In this document: positions 1 to 10,363 of the stretch, piece after piece
Layout of the letters: every line of letters begins with the position of its first letter
Position numbering within the stretch: the stretch's first letter is position 1
From: Didymella arachidicola
Lineage: Eukaryota; Ascomycota; Dothideomycetes; Pleosporales; Didymellaceae
DNA length: 64,000 bases
Direction of reading: 5' to 3'
Assembly (NCBI GenBank): GCA_016630955.3
Contig: CM049987.1
Coordinates: 2,356,001-2,420,000 of the forward strand
Notes under the pieces: model-generated
Told to the model about the DNA's origin: nothing
The model's input: only the letters and a program-made list of their open reading frames with translations
The model's database searches: none
Translations under genes and position numbers: made by a program

Positions 1-129
1 TATCCTGCCAGTTTGAAGATTAACGCAGTCCTCTTGACTGAGTGCACTGTAACTTCATTGTGAGCCCACAAAGCTGACGCTGGACCCTCGTCACAGCCGT
101 ATCCTCATCGCATCACCACCTTCACCCCT

Positions 130-1272
130 ATGTGCGATCCCACCTACGTCCTCCGCCGCTGGCACCACCTCGACTTTCCAAGCAACACGCCATCCCTCTC
201 CGAACAAGTGCTCGAGAATGGCTTCTCAGACATGAACCTGAACAGCATCCCCGCGCTCTACGCCGACTTCCGCTCGCCCTCCCGCTCAGCGCAGCGTGAC
301 ATATCGAAACGCAAAAAGCAGCGTATACTCAACCCCATGTTCCGCACCAAACACTGCCCTTACCACCGCGACTGCCTCGCCTTCTTAAAACCGCATGTTT
401 CGAGCCACGAATGTCGCTGGCGGGGCGTGAGAGCTGAGTGTACGAGCGAAGCGTACTGGGACAAAGAGAGTGCGGAGCTCGATGTTCGAGAGAAGATGGA
501 CTGCGCAGACCTAGTAACGCTGTATTACAACCATGGCCACAACGCTGCGGCGATCGAGACGCTCCGTCCTCAACCCCTCGAAAGCGCGCAGAGTGAGGAA
601 GAAGACGAAGATGAGAACGTAGACGAATGGGTATCCATCCCACTTCCATCCGACCCACCTTCATCCTCAAAACCCACACCAGACCAGCCCCCAGAACCAA
701 ATCCCTCAGTCAAAACGCTACAGAACTGGACAACATCCCTCTCACCCCCCATCCCCACCCCAACACTCTCCCCCCGGCCCTCCCCTCACACCCCCGAAAC
801 AACATTTACATATCACCGCAACACCACCGGCCTCTGGGAACTCGGTTTCTCCAACCCCAACCCATCCTCCCCGACCGATCCATACGGATGCACACAGCGC
901 CCCCTCCCGCTCTCCTGTGGCTGCTGCTCCGCGAACACCGGCTTCTTCGCATGCGCGTGTGCGGATTTCCCCGCGGACTGGCGGTCGCCGGAGCAGCCCT
1001 GGCGAGGTAGGTTGATTGCGTGGGCGGGTGGGGATGCAATGCAGCGGATGCGGGTTGCAGATGAGGTGTATGCGGTTCAGACACGCGGAGTTTTGTCTTC
1101 AGGTCGGGGTGGTGCTGGGGAGGGAGGCGGGGATGGGGGTGTGCAAAAGGAGGGGAGAGAGGAGTGGACGTTTGTCCGTGTGCCGCGGGGGAAGGGAGGT
1201 TGTGATGGGGATTGGGATGTTGTGTCTGAGTTGAGTTCGACGGGGAGCTGGAGGGTTGTTGATGTAGCGTAA
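130..1272 (+). CDS. Hypothetical protein, Cys- and Pro/Ser-rich, 380 aa
   Basis: An uninterrupted 380-codon frame with coding-like composition. I do not recognise the family. Visible features are a His/Cys cluster near residues 75-82 (CPYHRDC), an acidic stretch near residues 155-170, a Pro/Ser/Thr-rich linker near 170-230 that looks disordered, a second Cys-rich patch near 260-280 (CGCC...FACACADF), and a Gly-rich C-terminal part. The two Cys clusters could bind a metal, but no standard zinc-finger spacing is evident. There is no signal peptide or membrane segment. The first ATG of the frame was chosen as the start. The C-terminal third has strong G/C strand skew, so some of the openness may be compositional. 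Confidence 0.6.
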   Translation: MCDPTYVLRRWHHLDFPSNTPSLSEQVLENGFSDMNLNSIPALYADFRSPSRSAQRDISKRKKQRILNPMFRTKHCPYHRDCLAFLKPHVSSHECRWRGVRAECTSEAYWDKESAELDVREKMDCADLVTLYYNHGHNAAAIETLRPQPLESAQSEEEDEDENVDEWVSIPLPSDPPSSSKPTPDQPPEPNPSVKTLQNWTTSLSPPIPTPTLSPRPSPHTPETTFTYHRNTTGLWELGFSNPNPSSPTDPYGCTQRPLPLSCGCCSANTGFFACACADFPADWRSPEQPWRGRLIAWAGGDAMQRMRVADEVYAVQTRGVLSSGRGGAGEGGGDGGVQKEGREEWTFVRVPRGKGGCDGDWDVVSELSSTGSWRVVDVA

Positions 1273-2264
1273 TTTCGTACTTCACCCTATCCTTACGACT
1301 CCTTTCATGTCCTAGAGTGAGCATGACTAGTGCTTCGTTGGGTCTCCAACTATTTCGAACACAATCTCCAAATAACAAACGTACTAGCCACCCGCCAACA
1401 TATCAACCTCCCTCATTTCCTTCCCTTCAGAAACCCGTAAATCGATTCGATGGTCTGGATCTCATCCCTCTCCCTACCCATCGAAGCCCATCCCAAGTCC
1501 ACCCAGAACCCACAATCCATTAATCCAGACAGAGTATTGGGAATGCAGCCAGCCCTCACCCCTCTCATCAACATCCCCAACTAGAAACTTCTGCACTGCT
1601 ACACCCCCTCCCCTTCCGCTTCATCCCATTCCCCGTCCAAAACACACACTCCACCGAACCCTCCCATCTCCCATCTCCCATCTCCCATCTCGCTCCCCTA
1701 AGCCAGCCTTTACCATATCCGAGTATCCTCATCCTACCTCACACTTCCCCTAAAACCCACCCCTCTTCCCGCCTCCTCAAACACCCGAGTACACACCACT
1801 GCATCAACCCTCCTATCTCACCAGAACCCGCCACCTCCCATCTCCGCCCCCGTCTCTGTCTCCGTCTCCGTCCCCGTCCTCGTCCTCGTCCTCGTCCTTT
1901 GGAGGCAGACTGGATTAATGGATGTATACTCTACGAATCGCTCTTTGTGCGAGAGGAGAGTTTCTAGAGCGGGATGTGCTAAGGGGTAGGGAGTGGATAG
2001 TGGGGGTTATGCGAGAGGATGGGGAGGGAGGGAGAGAAGAGAATGGCGGGGCTGTAATGGGAAAGGTGGCGGTGATGGTGATGATGATGATGATGAGGAA
2101 GGTGGGGAGAGTGTGTAGAGGTGAGTGGGTGCGGTGAGGGGTGGGTGTGGATCAGATATGTGATGGTTGGTTGTACATCGTGGAGTTAGGTGTTGTGGTA
2201 AAGGTGATAGATCTGGAGACACTTGTACGGTGGTTCTAATCACTCTGGATGTGTGTATTTGAAT

Positions 2265-2296
<32 letters not shown>

Positions 2297-2383
2297 AAGA
2301 AGAAGAAGAAGGGGGACGGAAAGTGGCGCACCGAGGGTGGCTTCATCGATTTGATATATACACTACTATACACTATAACACAT
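1273..2383. other. Intergenic region with simple repeats
   Basis: No gene is supported. The stretch is strongly pyrimidine-rich on the + strand from about 1380 to 1900. It includes four copies of a 7-bp unit (ctcccat) at 1661-1688 and a run of gtctcc/gtcctc units at about 1850-1898, then a long AAG microsatellite. It separates two genes that converge (the unknown protein on +, GUF1 on -), so it probably holds both 3' untranslated regions. Confidence 0.6.
2267..2311 (+). repeat. (AAG)15 microsatellite
   Basis: Fifteen uninterrupted AAG trinucleotides lie just downstream of the GUF1 stop codon, probably in or next to its 3' untranslated region. Perfect trinucleotide runs of this length are usually polymorphic between strains. 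Confidence 0.95.
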
Positions 2384-4465
2384 CTACTTTGCCAAAAACT
2401 TCTGAAACGCCTCCTGCTCCACAACCACATTCCCCACAGCCCTCAGCTTCTTCCGCCCTTCCTTTTGCTTCTCCAGCAACTTGCGTCTGCGACTCAGATC
2501 ACTCGCGTGCAGCTTAGCCAGGACATCTTTGCGGAAGGGCTTGATAGTTGCTCGTGCGACGATGCGTCGGCCAGCCGCAGCCTGGATGATGACCTCGAAC
2601 ATCTGCCTCTCGACGTGCTCTTTGAACTTGTCGACCCACTGGCGGCCGACGCGGTCGACCTGGGAGGTGTGCAAAACGCGGCTGACTGCGTCGACGGGCT
2701 GGCCGTTTACGAGGAGGTTGAGCTTGGTGATGGAGGATTTGTGGAAGCCGGCGTCTTCGTAGTCGAGGGATGCGTAGCCTTTTGTGCTGCCTTTGAGCTT
2801 GCCGAAGAAGTCGTCGACGAGGTGGGAGAGCGGGAGGTCGTATTTGAGGATGACCTGGGTGGCGGTGAAGAAGGTGAGTTCGCGCTGGATGCCGCGGTTG
2901 CCCTCGCACAGCTTGATGACTTCGCCTAGGTACTCCTGCGGTAGGGTGACGGTGGCGAGGACGTATGGCTCGTGGATCTCCTGCACTTTCATGTGGACCT
3001 CGTCAGCGTCGGGGAAGTCGTTGGGGTTCGTGATGATGCTCTCTGTGCCGTTGCGCCAGATGACTTTGAAGGGGACCGAGGGCGGTGTGATGATGATGTT
3101 TGCGCCGTGCTCCTGGCGCAGGCGGTCTTCGAAGACGGAGCAGTGCAGGGTGCCGAGGAAGCCGAGACGCCAGCCTGCGCCGAGGGCGTCGGAGGACTCC
3201 TTCTGCAGGGTGACGGAGCGGTCGTTGAGGATGATCTGGTTGATGCTGTCCTCGAGGTGCTCGAAGTTGTCCTGGTCGGTGGGGAAGGCGGCGACGAAGA
3301 CCATGGACTTGGGCTCCTCGAAGCCGGGGTAGGGCTCGACGAGCTTCTCGCTGCCGACGGTGGTGTACGTGTCGCCGACCTTGGCTTCCTGCGAGCGCTT
3401 CATGCCCGGGTTGAAGTGGATGTAGCCGACCTGGCCGGCCTTGAGGACCGTCTGCGGGGTCTGGTCCGGGTACATGATGCCGACCTCGCCCACGATGTAC
3501 TTGAGGCCTGTGGCAAAGGAGCGGACCGTGTCGCCAGGGCGGACCTGGCCGTCGAAGACTCGCACCAGCAGGATGACGCCCTTGTAGACGTCGTACCACG
3601 AGTCGACGAGCAGCAGGCGCAGGGGCTTGGCGAGGTCGCCGACGGGGGCGGGGATCTTGTCGATGACGGCGGGCAGGAGGGCGGGCACATTCAGGCCTGT
3701 CTTGGCGGAGACCAGCACGGCGTCGTCGGGGTGCAGCTCGAACGTGTCCTGCATCTGCTCAAGCACGCGCGGCGAGTCGGCGTGGGGCAGGTCGACCTTG
3801 TTCAGGACGGGCAGCAGCGTCAGGCCCTGCGAGAAGGCGAGGTAGAAGTTGGCGACCGTCTGGGCCTGGACGCCCTGGCTGGCGTCGACAAGCAGCAGGG
3901 CGCCGCCGCACGAGGCGTAGCTGCGCGAGACCTCTGCGCGGAAGTCGACGTGGCCGGGCGTGTCGACGAGGTGCAGCAGGTAGTCGAGCCCGTCGGCGTG
4001 GCGGTGGATCATGGTGCACGTCTGCGCCTTGACCGTGATGCCGCGCTCGCGCTCGACGTCGAGGCGGTCGAGGATCTGCTTGTTGCCGCCGGGCGCGATG
4101 GTGCCCGTGAGCTCGAGCAGGCGGTCCGAGAGGGTGCTCTTGCCATGGTCGACGTGGGCGACGATGCAAAAGTTGCGGTAGCGCTCGATGGGGATTGCCG
4201 CGATGCGCTTCTCGAGGTCGGACGGCGCGCGGTAGGCCTGCGCGTAGCTGCGGCGCGCGGGTGCTGGGAGGCGTTCAAGGGCGCGGCCGACGGGCGAGCT
4301 TGTGGTGAGCGTGCCTGGGAGTGTGCCTGGGCGTGTGCCTGAAAGCGTGCCGGTGAGTGTGCCTGCGAGCGAACGACGCGACTGCGCCCGCCAGCCCTGC
4401 AGAAGAGTGACGCATGGTCGCATGAGTGGGCATGCGAGCGAGGGACGGTGCGGTGCTGCGGGCAA
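2384..4465 (-). CDS. GUF1: Mitochondrial elongation factor 4 GTPase (GUF1/LepA)
   Basis: A single-exon gene for 693 aa. GUF1 is the mitochondrial counterpart of bacterial LepA (EF4), a ribosome-binding GTPase thought to support accurate mitochondrial translation under stress. The GTP-binding motifs are clear: G1 AHVDHGKS near residues 103-110, the effector-loop region with RGIT near 141-144, G3 DTPGH near 168-172 and G4 NKVD near 222-225. These are followed by domain II, EF-G-like domains and the LepA-specific C-terminal domain. The first ~75 residues are Arg/Ser/Thr-rich and lack acidic residues, as expected of a mitochondrial presequence; residues 35-54 are a run of short GTL/GT units. The length fits the family. 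The gene is head-to-head with MAD2 across 364 bp. Confidence 0.96.
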   Translation of the reverse strand: MPAAPHRPSLACPLMRPCVTLLQGWRAQSRRSLAGTLTGTLSGTRPGTLPGTLTTSSPVGRALERLPAPARRSYAQAYRAPSDLEKRIAAIPIERYRNFCIVAHVDHGKSTLSDRLLELTGTIAPGGNKQILDRLDVERERGITVKAQTCTMIHRHADGLDYLLHLVDTPGHVDFRAEVSRSYASCGGALLLVDASQGVQAQTVANFYLAFSQGLTLLPVLNKVDLPHADSPRVLEQMQDTFELHPDDAVLVSAKTGLNVPALLPAVIDKIPAPVGDLAKPLRLLLVDSWYDVYKGVILLVRVFDGQVRPGDTVRSFATGLKYIVGEVGIMYPDQTPQTVLKAGQVGYIHFNPGMKRSQEAKVGDTYTTVGSEKLVEPYPGFEEPKSMVFVAAFPTDQDNFEHLEDSINQIILNDRSVTLQKESSDALGAGWRLGFLGTLHCSVFEDRLRQEHGANIIITPPSVPFKVIWRNGTESIITNPNDFPDADEVHMKVQEIHEPYVLATVTLPQEYLGEVIKLCEGNRGIQRELTFFTATQVILKYDLPLSHLVDDFFGKLKGSTKGYASLDYEDAGFHKSSITKLNLLVNGQPVDAVSRVLHTSQVDRVGRQWVDKFKEHVERQMFEVIIQAAAGRRIVARATIKPFRKDVLAKLHASDLSRRRKLLEKQKEGRKKLRAVGNVVVEQEAFQKFLAK

Positions 4466-4829
4466 GATGCTGCCAGCGTCGCTGGAAAATGTTTGGCCCT
4501 TATCTAATCAGCAGCTCCAGCAGCTCCAGCAGCTCCCCGTCGCCCACAGCTGCTGCTGCTCAACGCCGCGCCTCTCTCACTGTTCCCCACACGCCACTAC
4601 GCCGCGTCCGTCTTCCAGCGCGGCCTCACGTGCCTTGCATCTTGCTGCGACACTGCCTGTCTTGCTGCACTGTACATACAGCCGTTGTGTGCCGCAAACG
4701 CCTGACAGCAGCCTCGGCCCCAGTTGCCGCGTCGACAGCCTCGCCATCAACAGACCACCACAAACACGCCCTGCCAGCCATTGAGATCACCACAAGCCCG
4801 CCAGCCATTGAGACCACCACAAGCCCGCC
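4466..4829. promoter_or_regulatory. Shared upstream region of GUF1 and MAD2
   Basis: This 364-bp gap separates the start codons of two divergent genes, so it must hold both 5' untranslated regions and both promoters. It contains a stretch of cagctc/cagcag units at about 4511-4560 and a 27-bp tandem duplication touching the MAD2 start. No defined factor site is claimed. Confidence 0.6.
4775..4828 (+). repeat. 27-bp tandem duplication at the MAD2 start
   Basis: Two adjacent 27-bp copies starting cagccattgaga differ at one base (t/c). The second copy ends one base before the MAD2 ATG, so the repeat lies in the 5' untranslated leader. Confidence 0.9.
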
Positions 4830-5995
4830 ATGTCTGAGCCCAGGACCACACGGACCTCCAAGTCCTCCTCGTCCACATCAAAGTCTGCGCCAGCATCAAA
4901 ACCAGCATCGACCTCAAAATCGGGCTCCTCAAAGTCAAAGTCAAAGTCGTCCAAGAGCGACGAGTCCAAGGTGCACAAGCTCGCCCTCAAAGGCTCCTCA
5001 AAGATCGTCAACGAATTCGTACGTACCTCGGCCCTGCACTTTCAACAAAGCAGAGATGAACCGAAACTAACTGTCGCCACCCTAGTTCGAGTATTCCATC
5101 AATACCATCCTGTAAGACCGATCCTTAAATCAAAGGTCCGGTCTGGCAGCACTAACCCATGCAGGTTCCAGCGAGGCGTCTACCCTGCCGAGGACTTCAC
5201 TGCGTGAGTCGATCGTGCAAGTCTACGACTGTAGCACCACTGACAGTGCGCAGAGTAAAGAAGTATGGGCTGACGATGATGGGTGTGTACCATCAATCAA
5301 TGCTGCTGACAGCACCACTGACGCACGCAGTTACCGCCGACGACCAGGTCAAGGCCTACATCAAGAAGATCATGTCGCAGCTCAAAGAGTGGATGTATGG
5401 CGGCAAGATCACCAAGCTTGTCGTTGTCATCACCAGCAAAGAAACCGGCGAGCATGTTGAGCGGTGGCAATTCGATGTGCGTCCGGCGCAAGGCTTATAG
5501 TGGATCGCCGGGCAAAGCTGACAGGTAACAGGTCCAGATCTTCGGGAAGAACGCAAAGGTCAAGACGTCCAAATCTTCGACAGACCAAGAGAACTCGGTT
5601 CCAGAGTAGGTCATCACCGGCGACAAAGGGAAGGTCACGACCGTGCGCTAACATTTAGCGCCAAGCAGTAGCGAGGTTCCAGAAGAGAAGACTGAGGCTG
5701 AGATCCAGGCTGAGATACAGTCTGTCTTTCGACAAATCACCGCCTCGGTTACTTTCCTGCCCATGCTCGATGGCAACTGCACATTCAACGTGCTGGTGTA
5801 CGCCGATGCAGATTCTGACGTTCCGCTCGAGTGGGGCGACAGCGACGCCAAAGAAATCGAGAATGGCGAAAAGGTGCAATTGAGATCCTTCAGCTCTAGC
5901 AACCACCGAGTAGATACGCTAGTTAGCTACAGGTATGTTGAGCCCAATAATGTCCTACATGTGTTGGGACTGACACGTCCAGGCTTGGTGATTAG
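4830..5995 (+). CDS. MAD2: Spindle assembly checkpoint protein Mad2 (HORMA domain)
   Basis: Eight exons by frame and splice sites: 4830-5018, 5086-5111, 5165-5203, 5254-5282, 5331-5476, 5532-5605, 5669-5932, 5983-5995, giving 259 aa. Mad2 binds Cdc20 and Mad1 through its HORMA domain and delays anaphase until kinetochores are attached. Diagnostic segments are LKGSSKIVNEFFEYSIN, FQRGVYPAEDF, KKYGLTMMVT, VERWQFDVQ and the C-terminal safety-belt strand ending VSYRLGD. An acceptor in exon 7 four bases before a TAG codon is forced by frame. An N-terminal extension of about 47 Ser/Lys-rich residues precedes the HORMA core; it looks disordered and makes the protein longer than the usual 200-220 aa. 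The final exon codes for only four residues. Confidence 0.95.
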
Positions 5996-7660
5996 CCTGC
6001 AATCTACATCCCATCTTACATGCATCCGCTGGCACTTGTTGGCAAACCACTATCTATGCAAATTCCTGTTTCTACCCTGTTCATCCTTCCCTACAGGCGC
6101 ATGCAGTAACGGCAGCGACGGGCCCTGCTCCGCCCGTGCGTCAACCCTGCGACACCAAACCATAGATTCCAGTCACTTGCAACGCTGTCGCTCAATTACT
6201 CAGTCAGTACGAGGGCAACAACATTGAACCGGCGAAATTGTGACCTGGCGGGCATGGTCCCTCTTTTCATACACGTTCAGCTCTCTCGGCAAGGCGAGGC
6301 GCACGTGGCGTTCACTACAAAGTGTCGCTCCTATCCACAGGCCGGGCCCAAGGTTCAATATGTGTCCTAACCGGTCTTACCATATACAGCATTCCTCGTC
6401 TTGACAAGGCGACTATCATGACACGTTTGTCGACACTAGCACTTCGTTGTCAGCGTTGGGACATTGGCGTGAACCTAAAGCGGCGCCCTTGCCGCATGGA
6501 CCCTATCAGCCTCAGCTGGCTATCCCTTATCGCACCAAATACGGGTTCTCGAACACAAGCAGACGCCCCATCTGCAGTGCCAATATTTTTCTGCAGGTTC
6601 TCGAATGCAGGGCTGCACGAGGCTGCACCCGAACCGCCGACTGTAGAAGGTCCGAGTGGACTGTATACAGTGCTAATCTATTGTGCAGCATCCTGTCGGA
6701 GTCGCACGACTACCTCGCCTGCGAAACGCCTGATGGCTTGGAAGTCGATAACACTATCGATTTGAGATTTCCTGCGTACCTTGCAAAAGTCTGCTATTAA
6801 TACGCGAGGGAGACTATCAGGCGGGAGAGCAGCCCCTAGCAGAGGTCTAGTCAGGGGTACTAGCCTGTCATGGCGCTGGCGACTGCCGAACGCTGGTTTG
6901 ACCATCGCCAGCCATACGGAACACCACACCGCGCCACTGCTACCTGGTCGACCATTTCTGTTCCAAGTTGTCCAGAAAATCCAGCCGCTTTAGCTGCGCC
7001 CCTAGATTGCCCATCGCGATATTTCCAGGCTGACAGCAGCAGCCGCACTACCATGATGTCAAGCCGTTGCTGCGAGTGCCCTACTTGGTTAGCACAACAA
7101 AGGATTTGGTTCGTTGATGCCGAACTCGGGATGACCTCTCAGACCGGACCGTGATCGTCGCTGGAAGGATTTGTTGAAATCGCTTTGTACCCGGTCCAGC
7201 TCAGTCTCTGGAGGACTCCACTGTTGATCTGCCGCGGCCTTTCAGCTCTTTGCTGCGACGCCTACCCGAAGTGTGATTGACCCACATTTCCGATAAGCTT
7301 CTGGCGACTCTCCTACTTGCGGCCTAGCGCCCGCCTCGTGCCTGTCTTTGGTTTGATCTGGACCCGCAAACGAGTTCAGCGTGTCGCTACTGTAGTGACT
7401 ACTAGTCTGCAATACGGTCACCTTGGCCTAAGCTGTCCCTACATATGGCTGAAGGCTCACCCGTCGTCGCGGGCATTCGATTTTCAGCGCCTCACCAGGT
7501 ACTGATTCATCACTACTTTCGTTCAACATCATATCATTGATGTCAACACGACCCTGAATACCCACTTTCGCTACCAGTCACGCACATACCACACAACGTT
7601 GCATACTATCAAAAGTCAAGGCAAGTGTGCTATTAGCACACTTTTGAGCACGGAGGCGGG
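5996..7660 (+). other. Intergenic region, no gene recognised
   Basis: This is 1.67 kb between MAD2 and the glycosyltransferase. Open frames reach only 154 codons, overlap in several frames and show no recognisable family or plausible exon chain. The last few hundred bases should include the glycosyltransferase promoter and leader. Confidence 0.5.
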
Positions 7661-10363
7661 ATGGGATTTTTCAAGCTTGGGAAGAAGAAGACTGGGGATG
7701 TTGAAATGACAGAGAAAAAGGCAGACGCCACCCTTCCCCCACAATGGACACCTGACGCACCCGTGTGGCCTGGCAGTTTGGCATCAGCACGCGGCTCGAC
7801 CACAGATCTCTCCCACTCACTCGGTGGCCTGACTGGCGCGACTTACCTCGATGTGAAGTGCGAGGTCATGGCGCAATGGCTGCACTCGAAGCAAGAAGAA
7901 AAGATCTGGACGAGCGGCGAACCTGGCGAGGGTGTACTGGTCAAGAAGCAGAAGGGATCGTATGCGTTCTCTCCTCCCACTCTTATCGAGGACGGTAGTG
8001 GCCTGTATGAGTCTGTAAATCAACTGAACGCGAGGGTATGTCGAAAAACATCGAACCCTGGAAACGACCACTGACTGTATTGCTAGTGCGCGATGACTGT
8101 CAACACACGAGTCCTGCAGCTCTTCATGGGCGCCAGGCCAGACCGCCACTTCATTCAGATCCACCGAACACTCCGGCTTCAAGTCATTCCCTCGTTGAAT
8201 GAACTGAAGCACGCCCAAAGACATCAGTCTGCTGCATTCATCGCCGATACCGCCACACTCCTCGTCTGGGAAGACGAGCCCACAAGGCTGTTGGAGCGTG
8301 CAGAGTACATTCAGGAAGCTCTGATGACGATGTCATGGAAACCTGAGCCTGCCGAGGAGGGCGCGGAGAAGGACCCCAAAAAGCCTTTCGTCCAGATCGA
8401 GGAGTACGACGACGTGCCAGAGGAGGAGGCTGCAGAGGAGGGCCCCCGCAAGACGATGCTATGGCAGTGCATCTACGAGTCTGCCACACTTGCACTCGTT
8501 ATCATATGTCTTGGTGCCGGTTGGAGGTGGATCGCGATCGAGCAGATCCAGGATCCCAACCCCATGCGCTACCTATTTATCCTTGCGTTGCCTGCACAGA
8601 TTTGGCTCGCTCTCTTCTTCTTCCAGGCTGTCGTATCTGACATCGCTCAGATTGTCGGTCCTGTCGGGCAGATGGAGAGGAACACAAAGTACTATTCCGG
8701 AAAGGCCCCTCGCCGTCTACATCGCGATACCTTCGGTCCCCTGCCTCACGTCACCGTCCAAATGCCTGTCTACAAGGAAGGTTTACGCGCTGTCATCGAG
8801 CCCACAGTCCGATCGATCAAGCAAGCTATTTCTACATACGAACTCCAGGGCGGTACAGCTAACATCTTTGTTAACGACGACGGAATGCAACTGATCTCCC
8901 CCGAGGAAGCCAAGGCTAGACAAGACTACTACGATGAGAATTCGATTGGCTGGGTGGCGCGTCCCAAGCACAACCCCAAACCCGCAGAAGGCGAGAAGGA
9001 GTTCTTGCGTCGCGGAAAGTTTAAGAAGGCTTCCAACATGAACTACGCCATGCGTTTCTCCGTTCAGATCGAGGAAAGGATGGCCGATCTTCCCCGACAC
9101 GCTGCGTGGAACAACAATGACGAAACAAATGCCTATTACAGAACCCTCCAGCAGCTCATCGAAGAACGCGAAGGCGAAACATGGGCAGATGGCAACGTCC
9201 GCATTGGCGACTACATCCTCATCATTGATTCTGATACACGTGTTCCCAACGACTGCTTCCTCGAGGCTGTCTCTGAGATGGAGCAATCGCCCGAAGTCGC
9301 GATTCTTCAGTACGCCTCCGGTGTCATGAACGTCACAAACTCCTTCTTCGAGAACGGCATCACGTTCTTCACAAACCTCATCTATACCATGATTCGATTT
9401 GCCGTTGCCAACGGTGACGTTGCTCCCTTCGTCGGCCACAACGCTATTCTCCGCTGGGCTGCCCTGCAGAACATTGGCTACGAGTGCGAGCTGGACGGCT
9501 GGGAGAAGTGGTGGTCTGAAGCTACTGTGTCTGAAGACTTCGACATGGCTCTCCGCCTGCAAGCTGATAATTACATCGTCCGTCTCGGTGGCTACAAGAA
9601 CGGCGGCTACGAAGAGGGTGTCTCCCTCACAGTGTACGACGAGCTGGCCCGTTGGGAGAAGTACGCCTATGGCTGTAACGAGCTGCTCTTCCACCCCTTG
9701 AAGGATTGGATATTCAAAGGGCCCTTTACCAAGCTCTTCCGCACTTTCGTTGGCTCTAACATGCCTATACACTCGAAACTTACCATCATGGCCTACATCG
9801 GAACCTACTACGCGCTCGGAAGCTCTTGGATGCTCACCCTCATGAACTACGTCATTCTCGGTCTCTGGAATGGACATCTCGACCACTACTACGTCGACTC
9901 CTTCAAGGTCTACTTCGCCATCGTTGTTGTCTTCTCCGCCATTGGCAACGTCGCACTCGCAGTCCTGCGTTACAGAATCGGCGAATCCGGCCTCATCCGC
10001 GCCCTCTTCACCAACCTCAAATGGGTCCTCCTCCTAACCGTCTTCCTCGGCGGCGTCTCCCTCCACATCTCCCAAGCGCTCGCCTGCCACTTCTTCAGCA
10101 TCGACATGCAATGGGGCGCCACCTCCAAGGAACTCGAGGACATATCTTTCTGGCAAGCCATCTCCGACGTCATCAAGAAATTCAAATACACCTTCGCCTT
10201 CTGCTTCTCCATGACCGCCGCCATGGTCGTCATGGCCTACGTCGTCCCCGCAGACTGGCAGATTCGCCTCCTCACCGCCGTGTTCCCAATGGCTCTCGTC
10301 GTCGTAAACCACTTTCTACTTCCTATCGTGCTTAATCCGCAGCTCATGACTTTTACTTGGTAG
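7661..10363 (+). CDS. Family 2 glycosyltransferase, processive, multi-pass membrane
   Basis: Two exons, 7661-8035 and 8087-10363, give 883 aa. This is a polysaccharide-synthase-like GT2 enzyme (Glyco_trans_2_3 type) expected to transfer sugars from a nucleotide donor at the cytoplasmic face of a membrane. Visible features are two membrane segments near residues 249-270 and 287-312, VNDDG near 386, the metal-binding DSD near 506-508 (IIDSDTRVP), the ED pair near 608-609 (SEDFDM, probable base), an RW motif near 647-648, and about five C-terminal membrane segments. The N-terminal 125 residues are cytoplasmic and lysine-rich at the start. Its substrate cannot be read from sequence. It resembles cellulose/mixed-linkage-glucan synthase-like fungal enzymes more than chitin synthases. 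Confidence 0.88.

Noticed and set aside
806..1378. 190-codon antisense frame over the first gene
   Set aside because: His/Pro/Ser low-complexity shadow of the Gly-rich C-terminal coding sequence on the + strand.
2972..4342. 456-codon frame on the + strand opposite GUF1
   Set aside because: It is a compositional shadow of the G+C-rich GUF1 coding strand: low-complexity Val/Asp/Glu/Leu sequence with no family features, while GUF1 on the other strand is unmistakable.
6322..6765. Short frames between MAD2 and the glycosyltransferase
   Set aside because: They overlap in different phases and look like untranslated or intergenic DNA; no exon chain with conserved content could be built.
8783..9886. 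367-codon antisense frame in the glycosyltransferase
   Set aside because: The sense strand carries conserved GT2 motifs. The antisense frame has no recognisable domain and arises from codon bias.
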